Assembly: GCA_029891385.1 (NCBI GenBank) | Contig: CM057228.1 | Location: 62,440,523 to 62,504,522, forward strand | Origin: Erythroxylum novogranatense | Lineage: Eukaryota; Streptophyta; Magnoliopsida; Malpighiales; Erythroxylaceae | Length of the DNA: 64,000 bases | Direction of reading: 5' to 3' | In this document: positions 1 through 12,690 of the stretch, in pieces | Position numbering within the stretch: position 1 is the stretch's first letter | Layout of the letters: each line of letters starts with the position of its first letter | Position numbers and translations under genes: made by a program | The notes under the pieces: generated by a model | What the model was told of the DNA's origin: nothing | The model's database searches: none | What the model saw: only the letters and a program-made list of their open reading frames with translations

Positions 1-1890
1 TTTTTTAAATTCATTCTTTTTCTTTATGTTTCTTTCTTTCTTTTTCATTTTCTTTTCTTTTCTTTTCTTGTGCCTTTCTCTTTTCTCTCTTTCTTTTCCT
101 TTCCCTTTTTTAACATTAAAAGAAACTACATTAACATGGGAATTTCAATGATAAGACATAACAAAACGTCCCAACATTAACCAACCCACACAAATGTACA
201 CCCCATACTTAGAATTTTGTACATCCATAAACTCAACAATCATAAATGTTCTACTAGCTTTATGGCTTGGGTAAGACATTTGGTTAAGTTTAAAAGCATA
301 AAATGTGGTCTATACAAAAAGAATGGTAGGAAGCTCTTATTGAACCCAAGTTTCCTATATCAATTGGTGACAATTTCATGGTTTTTATTATACTTCTTGG
401 CTTTTAATTTCACATTTTGTGCTGAATTTAACTCTTGAGTGCTTGCCTTGAATTTATGTAGTTTGAGGGTAAAATTGTCACAAATAATTAGTAATTACAC
501 TAAATTGATTTTTTTATAATAATTGATACTGCAAACTACTTTTTTTCATTGTAGGAGATTCAAGAACTAGAGTCAAGGAGTGAAGGCCAAGATGACAAGT
601 CAACGAGGGCAGCAGGCAAGTTCGCCGCGACGACATAACAGGCTTAAAAGGGGAGTAGCTTAATCCATATTTAGCTATGATTTATGAACTCCTAGGTTTA
701 GGATTTGTAATTTGTAGTTGAACATTCTTGATTAGAGTTTAACCAAGTGTTGGATATTCAATGTGTGGTTAGGATTTGTTAATGTAGAACTTTGAGCTTA
801 AATATATGAAGTCTCATATATTTCTATTTGCGATCTTATTTAATCTCTTTTATCTTGCATAGTTGTGATTGATATTTAGTTGATTTGAGATCCCAAAATG
901 ACTTGTTGCATTGACTCGCCCACTACACACACTAAGGGCATTTAACAAGATTTTAAGAAATGGAGTTCTTTGATTAAGACCTTGGACTTAAAGAGTTCTT
1001 TAAGGTTTACCCATTTGAAACTTAGTGATTCCCACTCCCATCGAAAATTGATTTTGAACTATGATAGCCAAAGCTCGTTTTCAAGAGGATATTATCACCA
1101 TTTGATCATTGTCTTTATCTTTCTATTTTTCCATTCCTAAAAATCCAAAAATACATTTTACACATTTTTCTTACAATTCCTTTTAATTTAGTTAAAATTT
1201 CCAAAGATCAAAAATCCCTTTCTTACCAATTTAGCTTGCATTTCATGACATATAGGTTAGCTTAGGTCCATTCATAGGTTCTGATTAAGTAAGATGACCC
1301 AAGGTTGCATTCTATACTGCAATCCTTGGATTATATTTTTGATTTGACCTCCAAGGGTATGAACGAGGCTCGGATCAAGCTCAAAGGAGATTAGCAAGGG
1401 AAAAACCAAGTTAATAGGGTAGGCTATTTGGTTAATGTAGTTCGAAAAAAAGAATGCCTAATCATTTCCATGTTAATGCATGTGATAAAATGTGGTCTCA
1501 AATAGAAATTCAAAGCAAAATCAGGATGTACATGTCATGAAAGTCAAACACTATCAAACAACAATAAGACTGAAATAAAGGTGTCAGTCTAATAAGGCTC
1601 AAAATCTCACCGACTTTGTCTACCATTAGTCACTACTCTTCTAAAGATAATGCATATCGATCAATCACAAGAGTAAAATACATACTAGAATTGCTATAAG
1701 ATTCTCTAGTCAATCCACACTCTAATCATGACTATATGATCCCAAAAGCAATAGAAAATGAGAAAATGTTTGTTTCATTTGTTCTATTATTTCTCTCATT
1801 TTGATTGAAAACTTAAAAACAAGCAAGAAACAAATAAATTTGAAAACACATATGCGTAATATAACTAGTATAAAAAAGTAAAAGAAAAGA
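1..1890. other. AT-rich intergenic or degenerate repeat DNA
   Basis: No coding region can be supported. The first 110 bases are a pyrimidine-rich (CT/TTTC) tract. The rest is AT-rich text with frequent stops in all frames; the short open frame at 217-438 has no recognisable domain. Because the next segment is a minus-strand retroelement ORF, this stretch may be that element's decayed 3' end, but I could not locate LTR borders. Confidence 0.4.
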
Positions 1891-1903
1891 AATTACTTCC
1901 TTT

Positions 1904-2905
1904 AGGTTGCCTCCCAAGAAGCGCCTTTGTTTAGGGTCGCTGGCTTAATTCCATGTTTCCTCCTCACGTGACAAAATTGCGATCTTCAGGTATTATAGTT
2001 AGTGCCACTTCCATGCAAGGTTGTTCTGAATAGAGCCTCAGTTGATCATCATCCCCATTAAGTGTCTTCCCTATCCTCAGATTGTCAATCTCGACTTAGT
2101 TCATACACTCCGAAAAGATATTAAATGTCTCTTCGCCTTTTTCTTCCTCATTTAATTCCTCCAATCTGTTATATAAAGGTGAAGAGTCATTCTTAATAAT
2201 AAAATGAAACTCAGTAATTGCCTTTGAGCTAAAAGATATGTCTTTTTCTACTTCGAGCTACTCCTCTGCTTCTTCTACATAAGCAATTCGTTGAGGGTTG
2301 ACCTTAAAATTCTCAAGTTCCTCATCACTTTGTAAAGTTACCGCACAAACGTCCATTAGGTACACCTCAGGTTGATACAGCTGCTCCTCTTTGCTTTACG
2401 ATTCTAGATGATTGATATCTCCCTATCGAGGCAATGCATCTTGTTGGAATTACAGAGCATCCTATCGGATTTGTTGTACACTTTGCTGAAATAGTTGTTG
2501 CATATTTCGTTGAAATTGCTACATAACATGTTGAGTTTTAATATTTTAAGCAGCCATAATATTAATAATTTCTTCTAAAGATATACCTAAGTCATATTGG
2601 CTCTCCGAATCTTGAGCGCCAAACCATGTATTTTTTGGAAATTGTCCTCCATCCTTCAGAAATTGTAGAGCATTCTACTGCAATTGCAAAGTATTAGCGT
2701 TCACAATATTAATCAATTCTTCCAGAGATGGACCGGAGTTGTGATAGGAAGCTTTTGGTCTATATGAGAATTGTTGTGCATCCTACAAACTATCATAGAA
2801 GTAATTCTAATTATTATCCCATCCGTAACAAAAGATAGGTTGATCAGTCCAAACATTGTTATAAGATTGAGAATATGAGTTATAAAAGAAATTACTTCTG
2901 TCCAT
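1904..2905 (-). pseudogene. Degenerate retroelement ORF, Tat/Athila-like tail
   Basis: Read on the minus strand from an ATG at 2905, the conceptual product is Gln/Asn/Ser-rich, begins MDRSNFFYNS, contains two copies of a SLEE(L/I)INI segment and several in-frame stops, and ends near 1904-1935 in a tail reading KALLGRQP. The matching DNA phrase (cgcttcttgggaggcaacc on the minus strand) is, from my knowledge of plant repeats, a common signature near the 3' end of Tat/Athila-type Gypsy elements. No catalytic motif is present, so it may be a gag-like or accessory ORF. It is broken and cannot give a full protein. Confidence 0.42.
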
Positions 2906-3009
2906 ATCGAATTTTTTTTACAAACACGAAATAAAAAATGAAAATATCATGAAATAAATGAAAAGAAATCAATTATAAACAAATATATACAAAACACCAA
3001 TTATATCAC

Positions 3010-4016
3010 AAACAAAAAGTACAACACTGCATTCACTAACAATTACGCAAAAATTGACCACGTGTCGTAGTCAAAATAAAATAACTAGACTACTACTATA
3101 GCAGTGGTGAGTCTAGGTCAATCTCACAGAGAGTGTGTATAAAGTTTATGAAATGAAATTAATCGGTGTTTAGGAAAAAAGGGGGTTTGGATTTTGGAAT
3201 AAAAAAATAAAATAAAAATAACCTAATGAAAACAAATTAAAGAAAACATGCGAAAAATGATAAAAGTGGGGAATTCGATGGGGACCCGATTCTACAAATT
3301 AAAGAAAACATGCGAAAAATGATAAAAGTGGGGAATTCGACAAGGACCCGATTCTTTGGTTCAATCTTGGTCTACACCCTAATTAAGCATATTTCATTGA
3401 TTTTTGTTCTCAAACCTCTCCTAGCAACTATTAATCGTGGGTTAATAATTAACCCAAGTTTTTCCTTAGGTCTTATTTAATTAAAATACTATTGTTAATT
3501 AAACCTAATCACTGAATAACCTAGGATACGATCTCTAGATTTAATTAGTTAGTAGCATTATGAATCAGAAAAACTGATTAATCAAGGTAACAACCACATA
3601 CGATGTGTCATTTAATCTAGGTCATGTTACCCCTAATGATTACGAATTATTAGTCGCTATACATAAATTTCAACATAATAATTACGAATTATATCGAAAT
3701 TCTAGCAATGAGTTTGCAATTAAACGATTCAATGAACGCCTTAAAATCATCTTTTCATAATACTCAATTGGTTCGTACACAAATAACTGAATAATAACAA
3801 AAATTCGATTATCCATACAGAAGACCCAAATCAATTATCATAGGATAACATAATCATTTTCTAATGAGAGAAAGAAACGATAAAACAATAAAAAAGAATA
3901 CTTAACCAGGGTCGTCATCATCGATGTCGCCTCTGAACTAATGTCAGGACATCTAGCCCTCTATGGATCTCTCTCAAAAAAATGCTTTAGCACCCATCAT
4001 ATATCCCTAGCCGAAA
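3010..4016. mobile_element. Left part of an old Tat-like LTR, split by element A
   Basis: The text around 3105-3135 (gtctaggtcaatctcacag) and the following AT-rich region resemble the long LTRs of Tat/Ogre Gypsy elements. The segment ends in the 5-base target CGAAA (4012-4016) where element A inserted, and continues after A at 13436. LTR ends were not identified, so the class call rests on resemblance only. Confidence 0.38.
3232..3355. repeat. 62-bp tandem duplication
   Basis: Two adjacent 62-bp copies (3232-3293 and 3294-3355) begin acaaattaaagaaaacatgc and end gacccgattct. They differ by only a few bases near the end (gatggggacc versus gacaaggacc). This is a local duplication within the degenerate LTR. 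Confidence 0.9.
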
Positions 4017-4431
4017 TGTTAGACCCCGTTTCCAGAGCCCACCATTCGGAGACAATTAACAGTCAAATCACATTGCAAATTTTTTTAAAAACAATTAAAG
4101 CATATGGAAAAATCGAAAATCAAATCGGCCCGATTGATTTAAAACCATTTCAGTCACAAAGATGCAAACATTATTGCACACATTAGAGTTTTGGTAATCA
4201 CTTGGGCCCATTACAGAACACGATGTTTGTTTTCACAATATCTTTACATTTCAAAAACCACCTCCTTTTTTTTAATACAAATACAAAAATACACACGATA
4301 CAATTTGAATGCCTAGGCTTAAAATGATTCTAAATTACAAAAAAGTTCCTTAACTAACTTAATTACAAAAGTCTTTAACTATCTTGGAGTTCTAATGCCT
4401 TGCAAGGATTGCTAATCTTCTCTTTCCGCAC

Positions 4432-5331
4432 CTGAGGAGGGAAGCGTGGGGTGAGCTACACAGCTCAATGGCTAATATATTTATAACCATTAGCAATTGA
4501 CCAAAGTCAAGCATATGTATATATATATGTCTAGCAATTCTAGTATTCATTTTTTATTCAAGCAATTTAAACATGCATCAATTTAACTCAAACTTATAAC
4601 ACATAACACTCAATATGCTTTATACTTGACAATTTAAAATGCAATGCACAAACCAATGGCTCAAGGGGTTCCGTGGAACAAAACAGAGAAACCAAAGTTT
4701 ACTCCGTGAATAAAACGAGTCCATCTTTCGGATCTTGTGGGCAACAAGCGAGCAGCCGGGAGAAGGCTTTACGTGACGTGCACGTGACTATGAAACGGTT
4801 CCTCTCTCGCCTAAACAAAGCACATAATCAATGCTCAAAAACATTTTATCAAAATGAAATACTTTCATATTTTTCGTGCTCTTTCTTCTTTCCATTCAAA
4901 ACAAAATGCCACGATACAATTCAATGGCATAATATTGATCAAAATCACAACTTAATTTTATAAAAATATTAAGCTTTTTTCACAATATAACAAAATCAAA
5001 GTCATTATGTATTTTCAACAAATCAAATTCAAACAATTTAACACTTATTCAAACATAGGCAAGAATCTGCCCAATCACACAATAACTGTAAATACATTAC
5101 CCACCTAGTTTGCTTGCAAAAATCCAAGTTAAGGTTGTCTTTCTCCTTACTCTTGGGCAGGATTCTCTTGATTCCCTAATACAAACCAAGTTTCATTCAA
5201 TAGGAATCCAATAGAAAATTCCACAATGCAAAATCACTAAAATTGATTCTAGAATGTTTAAACCCAAGAATTTTCTAAACTCTATGGACTAAAATCCTTC
5301 CAAAAATCCAAAAGATCCAAAATGATCTCAC
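4432..5331 (-). other. Candidate LTR leader intron, element A left LTR
   Basis: Minus strand: donor AAG|GTGAG at 5331 and acceptor cctcctcag at 4432, 900 bp apart, just downstream of the TATA-like box and purine-rich leader. Similar pairs occur in most other Gypsy LTRs here. No transcript evidence. Confidence 0.4.
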
Positions 5332-6379
5332 CTTGATTCTTCACCAATTGAAGAGATCTTTAACTCGAACGGAAGCTCTTCTCTTCCTCTTCCTTTTTCC
5401 TTTCTTGAACAACTCCAAAATCTCTTTTGAAGACTAAGAAAAGTTAAACCTTAGCTTAACTCTCTTCTTTTCTCTCAAACAATCAAACTCTCTTTCTCTT
5501 TCTTTCTCATTTCATTATTCTCTTCTGCTTGTCCTTCCATACACATTTTTCTTCTTCATTTATAAGCAATACAACACTGCTTCTTCCAATTATGCCCTTA
5601 ATGATTGAGAATTATCCCATTTGCCTTCCATTTATGCCTTATATCTTTTATACTTAAGTGTCTTGCCAAAAGCACCCTTGAATATTCTGACATAACTATT
5701 TCTTCTAGAAAAGTGTTCTCCCTTATCTTAAGTTTTCAATGACACTGAAATCAATCCATTTGGTTCAGTGATTTGAAAGATACGCTTCGAACATTTTTGG
5801 ACTGTTCTTGTCCAATTCAGTATACTAGGCACAACTTCTATCCGGAATTTAAACATCATAGAGACTGGATTAGATTCCAATTTCTTCATACCATTTGTAG
5901 CTCCATGTCTCTAGTTTACCACAAATTAGAAATCATCTCGTTTGGAGCTCCACCGATCCAGAAATCATAAAAAATACTGATGTATATTAAGTGGAATAAC
6001 ACCAATTCCTATTATTTAAGAGCACACTCACTGTACCAGTCTCACGTTTTTCACTCAATCTTTCTCAAATCATTTAAAATGGCAATGATTTTTTTCAAAG
6101 ATGTAGAGAAATGTTTGAAGAATCCAACGGTTCAAGAATCAGGTCATTTGGGTGTCTAGAGAAGAAGTTATGGCCAAAAGAATCAAACTTGTTTTTGTCC
6201 TCAATCATACTGAACCCATTTCGGGGAAACAGACATAACTTTTTCTAGAAATTTCTGATTAAGGTTTTCTTTTGATGGCTCGAAAGAGGACTTGAAGATC
6301 TACAACTTTTTTGAAGACTACAAAGACAGATTTTATCGTCTGAAGGGTCAAAAATGGAACAAAAGATAGGTCAGGCGAA

Positions 6380-6660
6380 AACACAGAAAAAACAAAACAT
6401 AGAAGAAGATGACGTCATCACAGAAGAAACAAAAAGGCAGAAAAAGCAAAACATAGAAGAAGATGGCATCATCATAGAAGAAGAAAAACACAGAAGAAGA
6501 TGGTGTCATCACAGAAGAAATATAGAAGAAGATGACATCATCACAGAAGAAGCAAAAAGGCAGAAGAAGCAAAACAAAAAAGAAGATGATGTCATCACAG
6601 AAGAAGCAAAAAGGCAGAAGAAGCAAAACACAGAAGAAGCAAAATATAGAAGGAGCAAAA
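6380..6660. repeat. Word cluster GATGACGTCATC in element A left LTR
   Basis: A purine-rich degenerate array (gaagaagcaaaaaggcag type) holding five copies of GATGnnnTCATC at 6408, 6462, 6499, 6531 and 6585. The first is the perfect palindrome GATGACGTCATC with a TGACGTCA core, the classical bZIP/CRE-type site. The array is upstream of the TATA-like box in element orientation. Confidence 0.8.
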
Positions 6661-7439
6661 CATAGAAGATACAAAACATAGAAGAAGCGAAAAGACTGAA
6701 GATACATCTTCCTTTACAAGGACCATAACTTTCAACCTAGAAGTCCAAAAATTCCATACTATATATAGTTGGAAAGCTAAAAGAAATATCTACAAATTTT
6801 TAGAAGACAACTTTCTCTAATTCAACCTATAACAATCCATAATTTCCCTCGAATTCAGAATACGAACTTTACATTCATCCACCAATGTAATGCACCCAGT
6901 TCTCAACTTCATGACAAATTTTGAGATTCTTAAATACAGAATTTAAATTCAATGTCTTCATAAGAAATGTATCCATATGTTTCTAGTTTAATCCAAATTA
7001 AGAATCATCTCGTTTGGATAACTAGAGAAAAAGTTGTAACTAAAAGACTGAAGCATATGTCGTGAATATTTTCTAGATCAACCACCCATTTTATTTCACA
7101 ATCTTTCCTTAACACAACTCATACCAAGATCACCGTTTCTACTTCATTTACTCCTCATTCTCAACTTCATTTCAAATCAATATCATCTATAAAGAAAATT
7201 TATAATCCATGATTAATCATGAACACCAATAACAGAATATACACATATGTACATATTCTTCATTAACTTACTACACAAATTCAACTTCATTTTTTTCTTT
7301 CATTCTACTTCTAACTTTCACCTTAATTCTTCTCATTTCAAAATCTCTTATCCATCAAAAACACCAAAGCAGAACATAGACATATCCACATTTCTCATTT
7401 ATTAGTTCTAGTCTTCTAAGAAAAGTTCGAGGTCCAACA

Positions 7440-7620
7440 ACTCTCCCCCCTTAAAGAATTTCTTCCTTGAAATTCTTACCTGAGTGATCAACCAAATGGA
7501 GGTAACATTGTCTTATATTTTTCTCAGTCTCCCTAGTAACTTCCTCACTTGAATAATTGCCTTTAAATGATCATAGTTAAAAGACTCACTCTGGCTTTCC
7601 ATCACCCATTTAATCATTCA
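7440..7620 (-). pseudogene. Element A: pol 3' end remnant (chromodomain C-terminus) and polypurine tract
   Basis: Immediately inside the left LTR, the minus strand reads a polypurine tract (aaggggggagag, about 7442-7454) preceded by an imperfect copy of the inverted repeat seen at the end of element D's pol. Upstream, the conceptual translation contains EEVTRETEKNIR and KNFKEEI. These align with D's chromodomain tail (EEATWEPLEAM and TNFEDEI). Frameshifts and stops make it a relic. Confidence 0.7.
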
Positions 7621-9735
7621 CTTTCTTAACGAGTTTCTCATTAGGTTTCGGATTACTCACACTTTTCCCAATTCCTATGTCGATAACTTCAATATCGGAT
7701 CATGTTGATATCTCTTATGTCCTTCTCACTTTACTCCATACCTTCGATAATGGTCCACTAATTCCTTTATCTCTTTATTAGGTATACTTATTTCTCCTTT
7801 TTTATCACAAAACCTCATCTTCCAATTTAAACTCAAAATTCAGATCCATTTTAAATTCTTTAATAAGATTCTCAATTCCTGAATCATTAATTTGGGATAA
7901 ATCAAGCCCCACATTCTATGCTTCTTTTTACTCTAGTTCTGATAATCCTTAATATTGAGTTTCTACTTAGGGTATCTGATATAACATGTAGCATTACTTG
8001 GAATTTCTCACTTGTACAATCATGGTCTTTCGATATTTATATCAATCTTCTCGGTCTCATATTCAATTCTCTCAATTCAGTGATTGCCTCAAACTTTTAT
8101 GATATGTACTTGTATATATACATCTCAGATATTCCTTTACATATACTGTCACCAAACTTCAAAACAATCACTACTATAGTATCTCTAAATCATGTATCGA
8201 ATAATCAACTCATAGAATTTTAATTGTCTCCATACATATGAAATCACTTTATCCTGCTGCATTGGATTTATCCAAATCTCTTATATAATATCATTGCATA
8301 CTATAAAATCTTCAAATCCATACGATATAATTAATATCAGTATAATTCCTCAAAATTTTCTTTACTTTCATTACTCATATGCGTTACACATTTCTCTTCA
8401 CGTATTCAAATTATTCTTCCCAAATTTTTGAATACCTTTAATACATCATCAAATTTCGCTTGGATCACTCTAATCTTCAATACCATGGTACTATCGGGGC
8501 AATTGTTAACTCAAACAATTATTATCAAACTCCATATGTCCATGATTAGCTCTCCTAATTCCTTAAATAACTAGTTCCTCGATGAGGTAATATTATCTCG
8601 TGTTATTTTCAATTTCTCAATTGACTCACCTTTCGTAAATGATCTTCTCCATTCTTTTGATTTCCTCGTATTTCACATTGGCTTATTCTAATGTTGCTCA
8701 TTCATACTAGTTTCTCCTCACATTTCAATTTATTTGTAACTTAACTTCATGATTTGGTAACACATTCATCAAAATCTAATTTATATCTCTTCACATATTC
8801 TCATAGAATATAATGTGGATCTAAGTTCTCCTCACATTAGCAATAGTGTTATCTCAATTTCCAAAAATCCACTTTTGTAGTTGGATACTTTTCATCAAAA
8901 AATGCATACATCCTTAGTATCATACTCTACCTGTTATGTTTGAGTCTTCAGTAGCGATAGAACTCCAATATTAACTTCTAATTCATTACATATTCATCTC
9001 TGATTGGTTCTTTTATTGATCATTCTTAATATAAACTACCTGATCTGCTTAACCTAATTCAAAACAATTCTTCTTCGAAAGAAGATTTCTTGCTACAATC
9101 ATCTATACTATACTTCCATCTCGTTACTCTGATTCATCTCATAATGTTTAACTATAGAGATCATTGATTATCTCATATCCATATCCAAATATAGTTCTCA
9201 TATGTACTCAATCATATTATTCACCAATTTAACCACATTATCAATTGAGTGCTCTTAATAACTGGTCGACAAACTCTTGAGGACTTCTACATATATCACT
9301 ATCATTTATTCCGCTTTCCATACATACATTCTTAATCAATTTAAGAGCATAAACATATAGCCATCTTAAAATTCAAATCTCAACTTCACTAATACAATCT
9401 TATACTTGATCATAAATTCTGAGTTCAACCTTTCAATTCCACCTTGCTTTTACACCTTAAATCTTGTCATTTTCACCCTGTCTCTATCTCTTCGTAAGTC
9501 AACTCATGGAAATATTTTTACATCCGTATCAATTCAAGTACATATCCCACGAAATTCTATTACTTTATTCGCTGACATAACCACAGATACTACAGATATA
9601 TCTAACATATCGGACTATGCCATATTTTTTATTTCTAAATATCCACAACTTTCTACATCTTGTACTCTAACCAAATACCATTCTTCTCATCGTTTCTACT
9701 AGTCTAAACTCTTAATAGAAGTTCATACATGCAAC
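7620..9735 (-). other. Element A: degenerate non-coding interior
   Basis: AT-rich sequence with dense stops on both strands. No protease, RT, RNase H or integrase motif could be read. By position it replaces almost all of gag-pol. Short open frames at 7918-8223 and 9406-9702 lie on the opposite strand and carry no domain. Confidence 0.6.
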
Positions 9736-9849
9736 TCATATGGTTGCAATTACTGAGATTATATACTCATCAGTACCCTTCTCAAATGGTGAGGAATCAG
9801 ATGTAACAGATCCTTTCAAAACTCCTCGTATTCTTTTACGAGGTGGCAT
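9736..9849 (-). pseudogene. Element A: gag N-terminal remnant
   Basis: A minus-strand ATG at 9849 opens a 37-codon frame beginning MPPRKRIRGVLKG, ending at a stop at 9736. It lies about 180 bp downstream of the primer site. Its basic start is in the place and style of chromovirus gag (D starts MSPRSRTRGARL). The rest of gag is missing or unrecognisable. Confidence 0.6.
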
Positions 9850-10024
9850 TTTACTATTTCGATAAGACACCATCTTTCAGCTTACTTCCATTTTAATCCT
9901 ATTTCCTACATGTATGCATGATATGCATGTCACTTGATGCAACACATCAATTCACAATACAACAATAAATCACATAGCACACAATTCATCCCATAATGCA
10001 TTCTAAGCCTAGGAAAAAGCCTAA

Positions 10025-10036
10025 GCTCTGATACCA
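10025..10036 (-). other. Element A primer-binding site (initiator Met-tRNA)
   Basis: The minus strand reads TGGTATCAGAGC, complementary to the 3' end of plant initiator Met-tRNA, 5 nt from the right LTR (which begins at 10042). It fixes the orientation of the element. Confidence 0.93.
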
Positions 10037-10452
10037 AACAATGTTGGACCCCGCTTCCGGAGCCCAGCATTCAAAGACAGTTAACAGTCAAATCACATTG
10101 CAAATTAAAAAAAAAATTAAAGCATATGCGAAAATCTAAAATCAAATCGGTCTAATTGATTTAAAACCATTTCAGTCACAAAGATGCAACCATTATTGCA
10201 CACATCAGAGTTTCGGTAATCACTTAGGCCCATTACAGAACACGATATTTGTTTCCACAATATCTTTACATTTCGAAAACCACCCCCTTTTTGTTAATAC
10301 AAATACAAAAATACACACGATACAATTTGAATGCTTATGCTTAAAATGATTTTAAATTACAAAAAGTTCCTCAACTAACTTAATTACAAAAGTCTTTAAC
10401 TATCTTGGAGTTTGAATGTCTTGCAAGGATTGCTAATATTCTCTTTATGCAC

Positions 10453-11347
10453 CTTAGGAGAGAAGCGTGAGGTGAGCTACACAACTCAGTGGCTAACATA
10501 TTTATAGTTATTGGAAATTGACCAAAGTCAAGCATATGTATATATATATATGTCTAGCATTGATTCTTTATTCAAGCAATTTAAAAATTCATCAATTTAA
10601 CTCAAACTTATAACACATAACACTCAATATGCTTCATACTTGACAATTTAAAATGCAATGCACAAACCAATGGTTTGAGGGGTTCCGGGGAACAAAACAG
10701 AGAAACCAAAGTTTACTCTGTGAACAAAACGAGTCCATCTGTCAGATCTCATGGGCCCGCGTTTAGCGACGGTAGGAGAAGGCTTTACGTCAGCGCACGT
10801 GACTACTTAAGCAGTTCCTCTCTCGCCCAAACAAAGCACATAATCAATGCTCAAAATCATTTTATCAAAATGAAATACTTTCATACTTTTCGTGCTCTTT
10901 CTTCTTTCCATTCAAAACAAAATGCCATGATACAATTCAATGGCATAATATTGATCAAAATCATAATTTAATTTTATAAAAATATTAAGTTTCTTTCACA
11001 TTATAACAAAATCAAAGTCATCATTTATTTTCAACAAATCAAATTCAAACAATTTAACACATATTCACACATAGGCAAGAATTTTCCTAATTACACAATA
11101 ACTGTAAATACATTACCCACCTAGTTCGCTTGCAAAAATCCAAGTCAAGGTTGTCTTTCTCCTTGCTCTTGGGTAGCATTCTCTTGGTTCCCTAATACAA
11201 ACCAAGTTTCATTCAATAGGAATCCAATAGAAAATTTCACAATGCAAAATCACTAAAATTGATTCTAGAATGCTTAAACCCAAGCATTTTTTAAGCTCCA
11301 TGGACTAAAATCCTTCCAAAAATCCAAAAGATCCAAAATGGTCTTAC
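10453..11347 (-). other. Candidate LTR leader intron, element A right LTR
   Basis: Position-for-position equivalent of 4432-5331: donor reads AAA|GTAAG at 11347, acceptor ctcctaag at 10453, 895 bp. The weaker sites fit decay of an old copy. Confidence 0.33.
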
Positions 11348-12399
11348 TTTGATTCTTCACCAATTTAAGAGATCTTTAGCTCAAACGGAAGCTCTTCTCT
11401 TCCTCTTCCTTTTTCCTTTCTTGAACAACTCTAAAATCTCTTTTGAAGACTAAGAAAAGTTAAACCCTAGCACAACTCTCTTCTTTTCTCTTAAACAATC
11501 AAACTCTTTTTCTCTTTCTTTCTATTTTCGTTATTCTCTTCTGCTTATCCTTCCATTCATATTTTTCTTCTTCATTTATAAACAAGACAACACTTCTTCT
11601 TCCAATTATGCCCTTAATGATTGAGAATTGTCCCATTTGCTCTTCCATTTTTGCCTTATATCTTTTATACTTAAAAGCACCCTTGAATATTCTGACATAA
11701 CTCTTTCTTTTGAAAAAGTTTTCTCTTTTATCTTAAGTTTCCAATGACACCAAAATCAATCCATTTGGTTCAGTGATGAAATATACACTTCAAACATTTT
11801 TGGATTGCTCTTGTCCAATTCAGTATACTAGGCACAACTTCTATCCGAAATTTAAACATCATAGAGACTGGATTAGATTCCAATTTCTTCATACCATTTG
11901 TAGCTCCATGTCTCTAGTTTATCACAAATCAGAAATCATCTCGTTTGGAGCTCCACTGATCCAAAAATCATTAAAAATATTGAGGTATATTCAGTGGAAT
12001 AACACCAGTTCCTATTATTTAATAGCACACTCACTATACCGGTCTTACATTTTTCACTCAATATTTCTCATGTCATTTTAGATAGCTATTATTTTTGGTG
12101 GAGGTGTATATAAATGTCTTACAAATCCAATAGTTCAAGAATCAAGTCAATTTGGTGTCTAGAGAAGAATTTATGGCCAAATGAATCAAACCTGTTTTTG
12201 TCCTCAATCATACTGAACCCGTTTTGGGGAAACAACCACAACTTTCTCTAGAAATTTCTGATTAAGGTGTTCTTTAGATAGATAGAAAGAGGACTTCAAG
12301 CTCTACAACTTTTATGAAGACCAAAAAGACATATTTTATCTTCTGAATGATCAAAAATGGAACATAAGATAAGCTAGATGAAAACACAGAAGAAGCAAA

Positions 12400-12690
12400 A
12401 CATAAAAGAAGATGATGTCATCATAGAAGAAACAAAAAGGCAGAAGAAACAAAACACAAAAGAAGATGATGTCATCATAGAAGAAGCAAAACACAGAAGA
12501 AAATGGCGTCATCACAGAAGAAACATAGAAGAATATGACGTCATCACAGAAGAAGCAAAACACAGAAGAAGATGACGTTATCATATAAGAAACACAAAAG
12601 AAGATGACATCATCACAGAAGAAGCAAAAAGGCAGAAGAAGCAAAACACAGAAGAAGAAAAACACAGAAGAAGCAAAACATAGAAGAAGT
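12400..12690. repeat. Word cluster GATGACGTCATC in element A right LTR
   Basis: Same cluster as at 6380-6660, with GATGATGTCATC, TGGCGTCATC, TGACGTCATC and GATGACGTTATC variants set in gaagaagcaaaacacag text. The number and spacing of units differ from the other LTR, so the array has changed since insertion. Confidence 0.78.

Larger units (their letters stand above)
4017..7439 (-). repeat. Element A, 3' LTR
   Basis: 3423 bp. In minus orientation the order is: start (7439), a bZIP-like word cluster (6660-6380), a TATA-like box (5558-5565), a purine-rich leader exon around 5340-5540, a candidate splice donor (5331), a variable region around 4670-4800, a candidate acceptor (4432) and the end (4017). 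It contains no credible protein gene; the open frames over 6348-6707 arise from the repeat cluster. Confidence 0.92.

Noticed and set aside
6348..6707. Open frames on both strands (119 and 103 codons) over the element A repeat, and the similar ones at 12351-12822
   Set aside because: They arise from the degenerate repeat with TGACGTCA words; composition is pure repeat and frames exist on both strands.
10025..10036. tRNA-like sequence TGGTATCAGAGC (also at 14019, 24185 and 50355)
   Set aside because: Each is an isolated 11-12 nt next to an LTR, a primer-binding site, with no tRNA cloverleaf around it.
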